This document shows, piece after piece, positions 1-11,582 of a stretch of 64,000 nt of DNA. This DNA comes from Semisulcospira habei (Eukaryota; Mollusca; Gastropoda; Semisulcospiridae), in NCBI GenBank assembly GCA_036245525.1, contig BTPG01000006.1, positions 97,438,553-97,502,552 on the forward strand. Reading direction: 5' to 3'. Each line of letters begins with the position of its first letter. The stretch's first letter is position 1. The notes beneath the pieces are model-generated. The model did not search any database, was not told where the DNA came from, and saw only the letters and a list, made by a program, of their open reading frames with translations. The position numbers were made by a program, and so were the translations under genes.

Positions 1-243
1 GCTACTGAAGTTTTGGAAATTCAAATCGTTTATATTTGAAATGTGATTAAGTGGGCTGAAATTGATACCAAAGTCGTGGGGGAGGAAGAGCCGGAGTACC
101 CGGAGAAAGAACACCTGACGGTCCACCCGAATTAACGGTGACACTTACTAGAGGAGAAAAGCCCGACGCCGAAACCCGGTATCGAACCTCACACCTCTAG
201 CATTGGAGGCAGGCGCTTTTACCGCTGCGCCATGGACCGCCCC
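1..243 (-). mobile_element. tRNA-derived SINE, minus strand
   Basis: Read on the minus strand this begins GGGGCGGTCCATGGCGCAG and carries RNA polymerase III promoter boxes: an A box near 221-232 and a B box GGTTCGATACC at 178-188. It matches a plus-strand copy at 41062-41474 through the whole tRNA-like head and the middle up to ACTTCAGTAGC. The window edge cuts it, so the 3' tail is absent. Head plus two boxes plus a second dispersed copy make a SINE far likelier than a working tRNA gene. Confidence 0.85.
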
Positions 244-272
244 AATAACTAAAGTGTTTCTTGTCTTTACAA

Positions 273-304
<32 letters not shown>

Positions 305-588
305 ACTACGAAGTTTCCTTCAATTACAGGTAGTTTAATGATATGACCTGATTAACTCTGGGCCCTCCTTATGCGCCAAGAAGCAGTGTCTTACACGAAA
401 CCAGACACCAAGTTGAAACTGCCCCGTTTCTTTGTTTCATGGCTGATCCGACCGCCGCCCGGCTGCTTCGCCGCCCCACCACCCGCCCTTTAGCTGAGCT
501 GTCGACAACCCCTTCAGTGCCTGCTGACACAGACTGTGTGCTACTGCGATCTTAGATGTCCCAGGAACATGGATTCAAAGTGGTGTAA

Positions 589-654
589 GCAAGAGGAAAA
601 GATCCTCACGAGCCCCAGCAACTAAGGGGGCCCATGAAGATCTATACCTCTTGC
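589..654. repeat. Family-1 hairpin repeat (GCAAGAGG type)
   Basis: Inverted arms GCAAGAGG...ATCCTCACGAGCCCC and GGGGGCCCATGAAGATCTATACCTCTTGC form an imperfect foldback. The same arms recur at 896-958, 1360-1476 and most cleanly at 30898-30963. Confidence 0.6.
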
Positions 655-895
655 AGCTGGGTGGTGTTCATTTTTTTCTAGGCACTGAACGGGTTAAAGC
701 GTTTCTATCCACCTAGCTCTCCACATTACCCGTGACGACTGATCATTGATCGGGAAAAGCTGGAGACACTTGAAGGAGAAGGGGACACCCGATTACCTGA
801 TTATACGGGTCCACCCACCCTCCGCAACCGCTGACTGCACCCAGACGGCTTCCTCCCTTTAAAAAGCTAACCTGGAAGATCGCTGATAGTTTTAG

Positions 896-958
896 CAAGA
901 GGCGCGGATTCTCATGAGCTCCTGCAGCTGCCGGGGCACATAAGTCTATGCCTCTTGA
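896..958. repeat. Family-1 hairpin repeat
   Basis: Arms GCAAGAGGCGCGGATTCTCA and AGTCTATGCCTCTTG face each other around CTGCAGCTGCCGGGG. Compared with 30898-30963 the outer stem is kept and the inner stem is partly decayed. Confidence 0.6.
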
Positions 959-1359
959 GAAGGAGCTAACTTTTGGGGGGGACGGTTCTCCTTACTCCTC
1001 TTCCTCCTATGGTACACGAAACACTCGGCATCAGCTTCTCAGCGACTCGGCAATAACGCGACCCTCCGTCTGTCAACCAAAGGCATAGATTCTCGTGCGC
1101 CCTCACAGTCGCTGAAGATAATAATAATCCACATCTATGCTACCTGACGGCCATCTCTACGCTTATCGATGGCAGATACCGGGTCCATTTCTCCTAGCGC
1201 AGTATATTATTATGGGCGTTATGCCCCTCTCTACTCTTCTTCACATCTTCCTACAGAGGAAGGCATCTGGGGTTTAGGCTGAACTGAGTACCACAGTATG
1301 ACGGCGGTTTCCTTCGTCTGAGCCCCAGTATATCATGTCAATTATTCCTGACCCAACAA

Positions 1360-1476
1360 GCAAGAGGCACTGATCCTCATGAGCCCTTGCATATGCAAGA
1401 GCATGCCGCAAGGACCACCAGCCTGATAGCCGCCTGAGCGCTAGACCCGTAGGCGATGACAATCTATGCCTCTTGC
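1360..1476. repeat. Family-1 hairpin repeat with enlarged loop
   Basis: Starts GCAAGAGGCACTGATCCTCA and ends AATCTATGCCTCTTGC, with about 60 extra bases in the centre relative to the ~66-bp copies, so the loop has grown or received a small insertion. Confidence 0.55.
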
Positions 1477-2774
1477 AGTTGGGTAACGACACGGACCAGA
1501 GTGTGAGCAGAAATGAGTGGCCACCGCTGGCCAGAAGCGAAATCTTGTTCAGTACTGCCCTTGCCGCCTGTTTAGAGAAAACACGCGTTGCAGGAAAGAT
1601 TGTGAGCAAATAGTATTATTTGGCGCCTCCAGCTGCAGGGAGTAGGTTTCTCCTCCCACTACGGCCCAACACCCTCTCACCTGGAACTCGCGCTAATTCT
1701 CCGGAGTCCTTACAGCTAACAGGAAGCAGAAGAATCCATGCCTCTACTTTGTGATCGGCAGTCTGGATTGTTATCCTTGTTCCGCAAGCGGAGGACATCG
1801 CTCAATCGCGGGACCTGTCGCTTGTTACTGCAATATGAAACAGGCACAGGTTTTCATGGGTCCTGGAAGACACAGGAGCTCAAGCGAATCTACCCCTCCT
1901 GCCCAGCGCTACCCCTCCTGCCCAGCGCTGGCTCTACCAGCTGACTCATATCTTCTCCTTCTCAGATGTCATGGGCATCCGTTGACAGGCTCGATCTCTG
2001 GCTTGCCGCCGAGAGGTGATCAGGTATACTACCCTCGGCTTCGCATGGCCTACAGTGGACCCATAGGGCCACGGCGGCTGCATGGGCTCATGCGAGTCTG
2101 TGCGTCTTGAAGGCAGAACGTCTGTTTCAGTGACGGGCTGGGGCAGGGCGGTTGGTCGTGGGGCGGTCGGTCCCGCCTGACAGGCCTTAATGGGCGGATC
2201 AATATTGTAATAAAGCACGACTGTGTTTTCGAGCTCCGCGTGCTGATCACACCGCCGTACCCTGTGTGCTCCGACGCAGGCAAGGCTATTTCCAATTTCA
2301 TCAGCAGCCAGCATGAGAGCCCCCCCCCCACCCCCCACCCCCCATTGCGGGGGCTCATGAGGATCGACGCCACTTGCTTGCCGCCCGTTTTATAAACAGG
2401 TTCCTCACGCGTAGGGCATATTACTGGATTTATTACAGAACGTACCCGCTTGCCTGATCATCGGCTCTACTGGCCAGCTCGCTTTCACCGCTCTAAAGCA
2501 CGGCGACTCCCAGCGTTTGAGGAGATGAGAGACGTAATGCTGCATGTATGTCTGTCACTAAAAAGGCATACATCTTCGTGGCTCCCACGGCGGCACACTA
2601 AACTCGGTGCATCGTACAGGATGGATCAGATTCTGGGCAGTTCCGTTCACTACGTGGCTGCTTCAAAATTTCTTCTTTCAAGCCGATCTGAGGAGGCATA
2701 TGACGAACGGAACTGATACTTACCGGCGACTGCAGAGGCTTATGAGAATCTATGTTCCTTGCAAAGACAGAAAG

Positions 2775-2777
<3 letters not shown>

Positions 2778-2855
<78 letters not shown>
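2778..2855. repeat. (AT)n microsatellite
   Basis: About 39 uninterrupted AT dinucleotides. Open frames read through it as Ile-Tyr repeats are artefacts. Confidence 0.97.
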
Positions 2856-2860
<5 letters not shown>

Positions 2861-3084
2861 TCATTTCAATTCTGAGAATGCTCTGCTGTGCTAATGCCAT
2901 GGAATTCCAGCCTGGTAAGCTTGATAAGGACACAATATATTATATATAGTGTATGTCTCCTGTAACCACCGTTCGACGAGAAACTAAGCGGAATCAAACG
3001 CGTTGTGCATGTTACGCAGATTTCACACTATCCCATTCATACATGCAAGTAGTCGCGCCTGTATTTTTCTGTTACCTTTTCTTC

Positions 3085-3998
3085 AACAAATAGTCCGTGA
3101 GCCAAGCCGAAATTGGTACCATTCAGGCGGGCAAATTCTCATATAGATTTTTTGGTGTGCTCAATGTCCCTAGGGATAGAAAAATCATGGGAGACATCTG
3201 GATCGAGTAGCTTTTCGTCTGTTTACACATGATCTTTAACCCCACCCTCTGCTGTACAGACATCGTTTTCAAGTCCTTCATCATCTTTTATCAAAGACAA
3301 AAATACAAATATGTTGATTATAGGTCAGATTTATTACTGAAACAACACGCACAGGTATTGCTGAATCTAAAAATATGTTTAAGTCTATGTTTAGTTCCAT
3401 ATCCTGTCAGTGAACTCACGTGCTCTTCCCCACCCCCCCCAAAATGCTGAAACTCGCCACAAAATGTAGCATTACTTTCATCACTGAGCGTACCCTTTTG
3501 CTTTTATTTTGATGTTTTGAGGTCTGATACGTGGAAACACAGTATATCTACCTAGAACACCATGCGTTTTTGTCTACCCATCAGTCCGTCTGTCCGCCTA
3601 ATTGTCCGTCACTCCTTGTCATTCCACTATTCGGTTATCGTAAATACAAAAAATAAAATTTCTTAGAAACTATATGAATCATTGACTTCATACTTTGCAC
3701 AAGACTATTTGGCTGTAGTACGATTGTACGCAAGTATTTTTCGATGACCTTGTGTGAAGGTCAAGGTCACAGAGGTCAATAAAGATAAAAAAAAATTGTC
3801 CTTTTAGGCCAAAATCTGCACCCTCCTGCACACTATGGCAAGATCTGAGCCCAAATTTGGCACAATTGTAACTTATAATTTTTGTTCTAATAAACACATT
3901 AAATTAGAACTTTATAGCAGATTTAAAATAAAATGTATGCAAAGAATAATCAGTTAAAATTCCAGTGAATGTTCAGCTGTCTTTTTGTTTCTTATCAA
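3085..3998 (+). repeat. Dispersed ~0.9-kb repeat R1, copy 1
   Basis: Matches 24665-25622 in inverted orientation over its length. Shared landmarks are CAATGTCCCTAGGGATAGAAA, the CTTTAACCCCACCCTC tract, CCCTTTTGCTTTTATTTTGAT, a row of TCCGTC-like words, and the GAAGGTCAAGGTCA region. The two copies are diverged, with indels. No coding capacity is visible. The AGGTCA words suggest a relation to the tandem family at 29520-30505. Confidence 0.7.
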
Positions 3999-4303
3999 AT
4001 AACCTATCATGCTACTTCCAAGGCACATCTATAAGATAACGGGCACACACACACTATGTATGATACTTGATGCTACGGTTGCACTGATTAGTGTGTGTTT
4101 ATATGTATGCATGTACGTGAGCGGCAGCAGGCACGAGTGAATGCGAATGTATGCAGTGATGTGTATGTATGTAAGTTTTGTGCTACGTGTTTTGTGCATG
4201 TGTCTTGCGTCATTTTTTTTAATTTATTTTTTTTACCTCATTCTAAATTTTCTCAAGTACAGGATGACGTCTTTTCTTTCTATCGTGTGTTCTTTTCTGT
4301 TCT

Positions 4304-4350
4304 ACGTTTGTTCCTATGTCACCTGAAGAAGGATCTTTGATCCAAAACGT
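4304..4350 (+). ncRNA. Hammerhead-ribozyme-like motif, probably inactive
   Basis: The core CTGAAGA (4323-4329) is followed by a helix GGATC/GATCC (4331-4343), then AAAA-CGT, and the CGT can pair with ACG just upstream (4304-4306) as a short stem III. This order is that of minimal hammerheads known from Penelope-like retroelements. The invariant GAAA is AAAA here (4344), and an A at 4330 is unpaired, so cleavage is not expected. Identification is by eye and tentative. Confidence 0.3.
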
Positions 4351-5198
4351 CGTTCATTGCATTTTAATTTAAGGTTGTAGGACACACCTGTTTCGCGCAT
4401 CTTTTCTGCGCATTTAGATACCGCTATCTTGCGTCTGCCGTGACCTGAGACTAGAGGTCACCGAAAAAAACCGCCGTACGGCAAGTCGTATTGCAAACAA
4501 GCTCAATTTATCGATAATTGACAAAAGATATATACTGTCTGAAATAGGTGTGTACGCTGACTGTTTCTATGCATAAAATGTTGTGTTTCCTCAGAAATAA
4601 AATACTTTTGCATAAGTTGCGACAAGTCATCGAGCGTCAGTAGTAACGCATAACCATTTCTCAGAAGAAGAAAAAAAAAAATGAACGGGCCAACCGAAAG
4701 GGAGCCAGGAAAACAACAAAATCTCTTTAAACATCAGGAAGGAAAAGGTAAAGTAAAGTAGAAAAAGAGGTTGGTGGTGTTTGCTAAGTGACTAGAACAC
4801 GAGTTACTAGTAGTGAAAGAAAAATGTCGTACGTAAGTGGCATATCTGACTGGTTTTCCAACTCTTAAAAAAAAGAAAGTTTTATGCACCGCCGTGAGAT
4901 GTCACCTGCACGGCGTAAAACCCCAATAGCTAACTGTCCTTTTATGCATGGAAATTTACAGCCTACCTGCAATGAAGAAGACTACATTTTATTGTGGGTT
5001 GACAGGGGCATGCATTCCATGTATGTCAGTCACCACCTAGAAGTAGAACATTTCCATACATTCTCAGAGAGCCTTTACTAATACGGTGGAAGGAATGTAG
5101 TCCACATTGTAGTGATATTAAACCAGTGCCAGTGCTTATTATTTAGGAAAACGTACTGTGTGTAGTATAAAGTCCTGCTAAGGGAGAATTTTGCATTA
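4351..5198. other. No gene seen
   Basis: AT-rich sequence with short A runs (4673-4682, 4867-4876). I see no recognisable protein, RNA or repeat family. Confidence 0.5.
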
Positions 5199-5431
5199 CT
5201 AACTCAGTAACTGCTTTCAGTACTTAGTAACTTAGTTTTCTCATCCATTCTCTGTCTTATGAAGGCTATATTAGTTATTACAGATTAGGAGATAGGTCCA
5301 GCATTTTTTTAGTTCAAGGATGGTGCCAGAATAGCTTGGCGGATGAGACGCCAATCGATTCTGGCACCACCCTTGAACTATCATAGTCACATTTATTTCA
5401 AGCAGTGGGTGTATCAGGATTAAAAGGGTTA
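5199..5431. mobile_element. Degenerate TTAA-type hairpin MITE (family 3)
   Basis: The central foldback TAGTTCAAGGATGGTGCCAG...CTGGCACCACCCTTGAACTA (5311-5382) is the one in the intact copies at 34227-34462 and 34717-34939. The following ATTTATTTCA...GTATCAGGATTAAAAGGGTTA matches their right ends. The left end and the TTAA are eroded, so the boundaries are approximate. Confidence 0.6.
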
Positions 5432-5554
5432 CCTAGTAAAACGCTACTTTGACTGAAACCCTAATATTTGTTGACTACCATTTTGGATGACCGTAGAATG
5501 TGTGAAAAATACAAATTTGACTAGTACAAAAGCAAGCCTGTATGTTGAGACTCG

Positions 5555-6050
5555 TGACACTTGTGACACTTATTTCAGCTACCGTTTGGAAAGGTCACAC
5601 AGGTTGTGAATCAGTTATGCGCATGAGGCGTACAGACGTGACTTTGCCATTGTTGTTTGTTCTTTGTGGTTTACACAGTTTTTGTCGCATTTATTTTGAA
5701 AGTAATAATCTGCCCCTGCATTTAGTTCACGCAAAGTGAAATTGTCATGCTGCCGAACAACACAGTAATAATCATGTATTTCATTTCAGGCTAATACTGC
5801 TGTTGACCTCTCGCTGTGGAGTCTCAGTACTTTCACCCAGAGTACATACTTGCAAACAAGTGCAGAAGTATGACGTCTACACCAACTGACCAAGGTCACA
5901 CTCACAGCTCAAGTGAAGTGAGGGAATGTGACACTTATTCTCCTGGACTCAAGGTAAATCATACCAGTAGATCTGTGATGAGAATCAGGTGCAGAACACA
6001 ACACAACTATGGTGTGAATGAACACATCATACTGTAATGCCTTCTTTCAT
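5555..6050 (+). repeat. Exon-like duplicated cassette, copy 1
   Basis: Shares with 6365-7015 the words GGAAAGGTCACACAG, ATGCTGCCGAA, CATGTATTTCATTTCAG, TACTTGCAAACAAG, AGAAGTATGACG, GACACTTATT and CTGTAATGC. It contains what looks like a splice acceptor (pyrimidine-rich, AG at 5788-5789) and a donor (G/GTAAAT at 5953/5954), which would bound a 164-nt exon. The frame opening that exon ends at a TGA after about 27 codons. It could be a terminal exon, a decayed gene or a non-coding repeat; I do not recognise the peptide. Confidence 0.45.
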
Positions 6051-6105
6051 TGGCTCATGTGCGAAGCAAGTGTAAGGCTATGTTCTGGGCCATTGGTCGT
6101 CCATG

Positions 6106-6345
6106 GTAAACTTTAATGTTGGCATTTTCTCTGAGACTATTCAATCCACAGTCTTCAAACGTAGCCGAAGGATACTTTGTGGCAAGACCTTTCTTACTCT
6201 TAGCCTACCAGTTTGAGTTCAGGCCAAGGGTCATGAGAAATCAAGAAATAGGTTATAAAAAAAAAAATAGCCATATTTTGACAAAAGATATTTTTTTCTC
6301 CAATACTATTACTATTCACAACTGTACATAAGCCTGCACTTTACA
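6106..6345 (-). repeat. AGGTCA-type tandem-repeat unit, minus strand
   Basis: On the minus strand it carries the landmarks of the 29520-30505 array in order: TTTTGTCAAAATATGGCTATTT, a run of T, CATGACCCTTGGCC, AAGGTCTTGCCACAAAGTATCC. One to one and a half diverged units. Confidence 0.6.
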
Positions 6346-6364
6346 TATGCTTAGCCTCATGGCA

Positions 6365-7015
6365 CTTAAATTTCAGTCACCTTTTGGAAAGGTCACACAG
6401 TTCAGATTAAGAAAATGATCAGTTTTAAATGCACACGAGCGATCCAGGCTTCACCATTCTTGTTTGTGGTGTTCACAGTTTATTTCACATTAGTTTGAAG
6501 GTAGTAATGTGTAAACTAAATGTAGGGATGAATTGGGTGGGTGGGTGGGGGGGGGGGGGACTCCCCCCACCGGCCCCGAAATGTTTATAATGCTATAACA
6601 AAGTCCCTGTTTGTGGAGTTTGGAACCGACCCACCCTGAAATAAGATCAGAAGTGAAATTGCCATGCTGCCGAATAACACGATACACATGTATTTCATTT
6701 CAGGTCAGTGCTGCTGTTGACGTCTCACTGCAGAGTCACGCCCAGAGGGTATACTTGCAAACAAGCACAGAAGTATGACGCCTACACCAAGAAGAGGCAA
6801 GAGCTAGTCAGGTCATGTTTGCTCACAGGAGAAGGCCACAGCTAAAAGCAGGCAATTCCAGTTCCAGCGGATCAACTAAAGTGAGAGAATGCGACACTTA
6901 TTGTCCTGGACTCGAGGTAAAGCATACCGATTGATTTGTGAATAGAATCAGGTTCATAACAAAACACAACTGGTTGGGATAAACACATCACACTGTAATG
7001 CTTTCTTTCATTTTG
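6365..7015 (+). repeat. Exon-like duplicated cassette, copy 2
   Basis: Diverged copy of 5555-6050. The candidate acceptor (AG at 6702-6703) and donor (G/GTAAAG at 6916/6917) are kept and would bound a 213-nt exon. The same opening frame again ends at the same TGA. It differs by an inserted tract with a G run (6537-6559) and by extra sequence before the donor. Confidence 0.45.
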
Positions 7016-7369
7016 AAGATGGTGTAGTAGTAGTACCAGCATTCTCAACAACACCGAATGCTAAAATCACTTGCTGTCAACAAGTGGCACCATATTGCAT
7101 TTGATTTGAAAACTAGAGGGTTGGGCAAGTCTCCAAATACTGTCGTTTTCTTTAATAAGCACTTAGTGCATACAAAAGGACGAGAAAAATCTGAATACTA
7201 CCCATTTGGTCCAGTGTGTGCAGTTGCTAAACAGCAATGCGTTGTGTCCTGTTTGAAACAATTTCTGCAAGTTACACTTTGAATATTGATGCTGATTCTA
7301 GATATATGTATACACCCTTTGTGGTCATTTCAAGCTCAATGGCGTCTAATTTTTGGCGCAAGTGTGATA

Positions 7370-7900
7370 GCAAAAGTAAGTGTTTGTAATGGGTCGTCCG
7401 TCAACTGTCTGTTACCTGTGGGCAACTTTAACATTGGCATTTCCTCGAAGACTATGCAAGCCTCAGACTTCAAACTTGGCACAAGGGTACTTTGTGGTAA
7501 AATAATTCTAAACATACCAATTTCTGTGACCTTTCAAAGGTCATCTCAAGTAGTATTTTCAACTTCAAACTCAAACTTGCTATGGAGATACCACATGATA
7601 AGGGTGACAAAAGTTAGTTTCGGGTAGAGTTGTAGTTTTTATCAATGTTTTTGCAAACTTTTCAATAAAATTTGGCATGATGATAACCCTTTTCTGTGCT
7701 ACTAATGTAATCAGCCCCTCACAGAGGTCAAGGGTCACAGAGGGTTGACAAATGTGTGAAAAATGAAGGGATTTGGAAAAATACTCAGGTTTCGCTGGTA
7801 CAAAATCCAGCCCTATACTTATGTTTAGATATTTTCAGAGACCTGTTGGAGAAGTCAAGCCAAGGTCAAAAAGGACAGACATATGTGGATTGGTCATACA
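7370..7900 (-). repeat. AGGTCA-type repeat units, minus strand
   Basis: Contains reversed landmarks of the 29520-30505 family: ACTTCAAACTTGGCACAAGGGTACTTTGTGG, TGACCTTTCAAAGGTCAT, GAGGTCAAGGGTCACAGAGG. About two diverged units. The frames across it are not protein-like. Confidence 0.5.
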
Positions 7901-8584
7901 CGTGAACCATAAGGACATTGCCTTTCTTGTTCATGTTCTGACTACTGTCATATTATGCATGTATGTACTTTGTATAAATACTTGCAAACATATATGCACG
8001 CAATATGTGCATGTCAGAAATTTTTTTGATACAAAATTATCTTTTGCAGGTTGCGAAAAATGAGGGAAGAAAAGTTCAGCGGGTACATCTCTCCGCAATG
8101 GCCAACCGACGAGAAGGCAAAGGAAGTGAACTGATTGTCCTGTGTAGGAGGGCAGACGTCCTGTTATTTTGATGTCCATCCACCAGGCTGGCCACAGTGT
8201 CAAGGTTTTGGACAGTCACATCATTCGCAATGCAGCAAAAGCCTGTGCCTTACTGCCTGAGCTGATGCATAGCCATATATTAGGAGAAGGGCAAGCAGGC
8301 GTTAGGCCTGGCTATTCAACTGCAGACACAACAACAGTGGGGCAGTGACAACAAAGTGACAATGACAAAACTCGAGAAAATAGAAATAAAGAGGGAGTGT
8401 TTCCATAAGCCTGACATAGAAGCAGCGGGGCAACAAAATTGTAACGTGCAGTCGAGCAGTTCAGGGGCTATTGTACAGTGATGGGGGTGTGCTTTGTGTG
8501 TTTTCATATAACAATGTGACAAAGCGATTTGACACCCATGTTGTAATTTGTAGTGCAGTAAAAAGGTGAAAAATATCTGTATTT
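7901..8584. other. No gene seen
   Basis: No recognisable protein or repeat. Small frames on both strands lack domain-like composition. Confidence 0.45.
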
Positions 8585-8890
8585 TGACCAAAAAGATGTT
8601 TTCTCAAGTATACACAACTTCAAACCCAGACTTGGTACAAGGTGGTAAGAACTTTTCATGCATACTAATTTTGTATGCATGAAAGGTCAGAAAGGTCAAG
8701 GGTCACAAGAAATCGGGAAATAGGTACAAGATAGCCATATATTGCCCAAAGATTTTTTTTTCTCAAGTATTCCTAACTGTAACCCTAAACTTGGTAAAGA
8801 GATACCTGATGGTAAGACCTTCCTATGCATATTTATTTGGATAACCCCCTCAGAAAAGTTACTTTTTGTCACTCTCCTGTCATGTCGCGA
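8585..8890 (-). repeat. AGGTCA-type repeat units, minus strand
   Basis: Two reversed units: AACTTCAAACCCAGACTTGG, GAAAGGTCAAGGGTCACAAG, GGAAATAGGTACAAGATAGC, then a second AACTTGGTAAAGAGATACC and GTAAGACCTTCCTATGCAT. Same family as 29520-30505. Confidence 0.6.
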
Positions 8891-10089
8891 TTTGGAAATG
8901 CAGCTTAATATGTATTAGTTTTTGATTATCCAAAGAAAACCCCTTTACTGACCATGTGTTCATTTTTCGAAGACATTTCATCATATGAACAGGTCTTTAT
9001 TGTGACAAGTTCCTAAATGCTGGCATACATCAGTCATTCAAAATATGTACTCCACAGCTGACACTTATGGGGTACAGATAGATTTTATGCAGCATCGGTG
9101 TGAGACAAGGAGAAAACTTATCACTGCTCCGCTTTGCATGATTCAAAATGATATACAGGGCTCATTCTGAAAATGGTCAGTGGCCTTAGAGTATAAAACC
9201 CACGGGTCCTTTCTGAAGAGGGGATGTGCGGAAATATAGAAACGTGGGGATGTATATTTATGTCATTAAACCCTCAGCTTAAAATGTTGTGCAAATGTGG
9301 ACTTGCTCAATGAAAAACGCAATACTTCTCAAGAGTGAGTTGACCATGCAGTTTTTGCATTACCCTCCAGCTGTCACAGCAGATTTAAGTGGTTGGGTGA
9401 TAACTGATCATAGGCATATGATATGTACTGTACTTTGTGTTTGTTTTGTTTTTTTCTTCCACTGTCAATCTTTGACTTTCAGCTGTGTGGCTTTACTTAT
9501 CGTATCAGAATTGCTAACCACATGGTTCATTTCACAAGTTTTACAGATGTACTGTACATGACACACGCCTGCAAACAGAATGATCCGACTATGATCCATG
9601 TCCATTTGTGATTTGTGCTAAGGAACATGCGTACAGTGTAGTAATAAGGATAATATTTCATTTCTGAGCACATTCATGTAAGTTCTTTTGTGATTTATTT
9701 CATGCCCCAGCGGGTCCAAAATTAAATAAAGTAAACTGATGCCAACATTGTGTACAGGGTGCTATGCAGCAATCAGTTGTGACATGATAGCCTGCACCAT
9801 GTTGAGTTTTTGGAGAGCAGCAATGGTATTGCTTGGATTACGGGCCAGCATGGTGCAGACTCTGTTGTAGACACTTTGCCAGCGTAGCACTCATGTATTT
9901 TGCAGTGTTATATGGTCGATTTTGTATCAAGAGCAGTACAGGTATTGTTTGGTGTGGATGCCTATATTATGCAGACTAGGTGACACAGTGCATTGTACCC
10001 TTGTTATTCAGTTGTTATGGTATTTTGTGTTGACATCAGCATTGTGCATTATGGGGCTTGAGACTGCATTTCACTTTGTTGTGCTGCAA
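8891..10089. other. No gene seen
   Basis: AT-rich DNA. Short frames occur (for example 9289-9561), but nothing resembles a known family. Confidence 0.45.
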
Positions 10090-10102
10090 TTGGACACAGT
10101 GT

Positions 10103-10499
10103 TTTAATTGATTGATTGTACATTGCTTAACGTCCCGACAGCAACAAGGCTTTCTCAGGACGTGCCTGCACTGCTTGTGAAAAAAAACTAAACAGAAAAC
10201 TGAATGTATGTCGCCAGCCGGTCAAATACGTTAAATAAACCAACAACATGGGGCCTAAATAAAGCTAAGACCATCTAGCAACACACATCCAATATCAAGA
10301 GCTACAGGCAGTGCAGACAGTAGGGAGAGTTTTAAAAAGGCAAATACAGGTGAATGGACTAAGGGTAGACAGAAACGCATGCCCCAGAATAGAGAGAAAA
10401 CCCCACCCTGTGGGGCTGACCAGGGTGACCCTGGGAACTAAAAAATACCTAACCCCACCCAAGTCCCCCAGGGCAGACCCGGGTGGGGGTTGGACACAG
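10103..10499 (-). mobile_element. SINE-X copy 1, ~397 bp, with TSD
   Basis: Flanked by direct repeats TTGGACACAGTGT at 10090-10102 and 10500-10512. On the minus strand it starts CCCCCACCCGGGTCTGCC and ends ACGTTAAGCAATGTACAATC followed by (AATC)n. Two more copies (23535-23886 and 46346-46895) share the 5' start and have their own TSDs, so this is a defined short retroposon. No tRNA-like A and B boxes are obvious. Its 3' segment resembles the end of LINE-N (CGTTAA...tandem tetranucleotide), so an I-group LINE may mobilise it (inference). Confidence 0.85.
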
Positions 10500-10647
10500 T
10501 GTGGTACTGGTAACAGTATTGTTTGATTTTCATGCCAACATTGTGCACAGTATCTGTGTAATGTAGTTTGGTATTGCATTTCACTGTTATTATGTTGTGG
10601 GATGTGCAATGTTGAATTATATCAGGACTACAGTGATGGTACATGGT

Positions 10648-10701
10648 CTCTCTCTCTCTCCCCCTCCCTCTCCCCCTCCCTCTCTCTCTCTATATATATA
10701 T
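10648..10701. repeat. (TC)n / CCCCTCC / (TA)n low-complexity tract
   Basis: TC dinucleotides with CCCCTCC interruptions, ending in TATATATATA. Confidence 0.9.
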
Positions 10702-11582
10702 GAGCAAAATAATATATGTAGTGGAAGGCTCTAAATGATAAGTCTGTCATTCCTTCTCTCCTATCCCCCTTCTTTTATATACTGTGCAGTTGGCTCCCAA
10801 ATAAATACCTCATGAGCAAGTGGTTGCCGGTGTCGGTCTCCGTTGGCATGCACACAACTAAAAATGACATCAGCTCCACTTTTCTCCCAAATAGCTTGTA
10901 TACAGACAGCACTTTGTCAATGTAAATGTGAATAATGTTACATGTAGTTGAAATATGTTCTGCAGTAAAGCTGTATTTTGAGGGGGAGCTGGGTGGCTCG
11001 GTGGTAGTGTGTTTTTGTTTCCTTATAATTTGTAACCAAAAACTGCTGGGAAACTGAGATTCAGCTAGAGAGATAGGTACATCCACTACCAATCTGTTTA
11101 CAAACATCTTTCAACCAGAGATGTTCATCGACCTGCTTTCACGCAGACACCAAACGAGCATGTAGCATTTCTTGCAGCAGGTATATTAAAATAAATTCAC
11201 ATCAATTAATGTTTGTAGATGATGCCAGTAAAAATTATTTAAAAAAACTGTCTGTGACAACACTCTTTGGTGTGCTTTTTCATCAGTGAAGCTGTGAATG
11301 ATTGAATGAATGTAAACATGCTCACACAATGCCTGGCTGAAAAAAATGAATGAACAAATGTACCGAGGTAACCAGTGTGCATTTTTATCCAAAACTGAAT
11401 CCGGTTGTTTGGTTTATGGTTTAACATTCACATTACCACAGTGATGATAATCGCATATTTAAAAAAAAAAAATAAAAAAATAACACGCGTTAATTTTTTT
11501 TTGTTTTTGCTTTGGGTTTAAAGTGTGTTTCATTTAGCGAAGTAGAAACTGTATGGGTTTCAAATGTGAGCAGGAAAAAAAA
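10702..11582. other. No gene seen
   Basis: AT-rich sequence with an A run (11461-11479). Short frames on the minus strand (10775-11107, 11186-11392) have no recognisable features. Confidence 0.45.

Larger units (their letters stand above)
244..2777. other. No gene seen; hairpin-rich intergenic DNA
   Basis: No reading frame here resembles a known protein. The stretch has a T run (269-297), mixed GC-rich sequence and several copies, intact or decayed, of a hairpin repeat whose arms read GCAAGAGGC..ATTCTCATGAG and CTATGCCTCTTGC. The best copies are listed separately. Fragments of the same arms are visible near 1080-1140, 2079-2112, 2345-2372 and 2734-2762. Confidence 0.6.

Noticed and set aside
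2598..2933. Frames with long Ile-Tyr repeats
   Set aside because: They are direct translations of the (AT)n microsatellite.
7058..7282. 74-codon frame with fairly even composition
   Set aside because: No homology recognised, no splice or neighbour support, and it borders a repeat. Not enough to call a gene.
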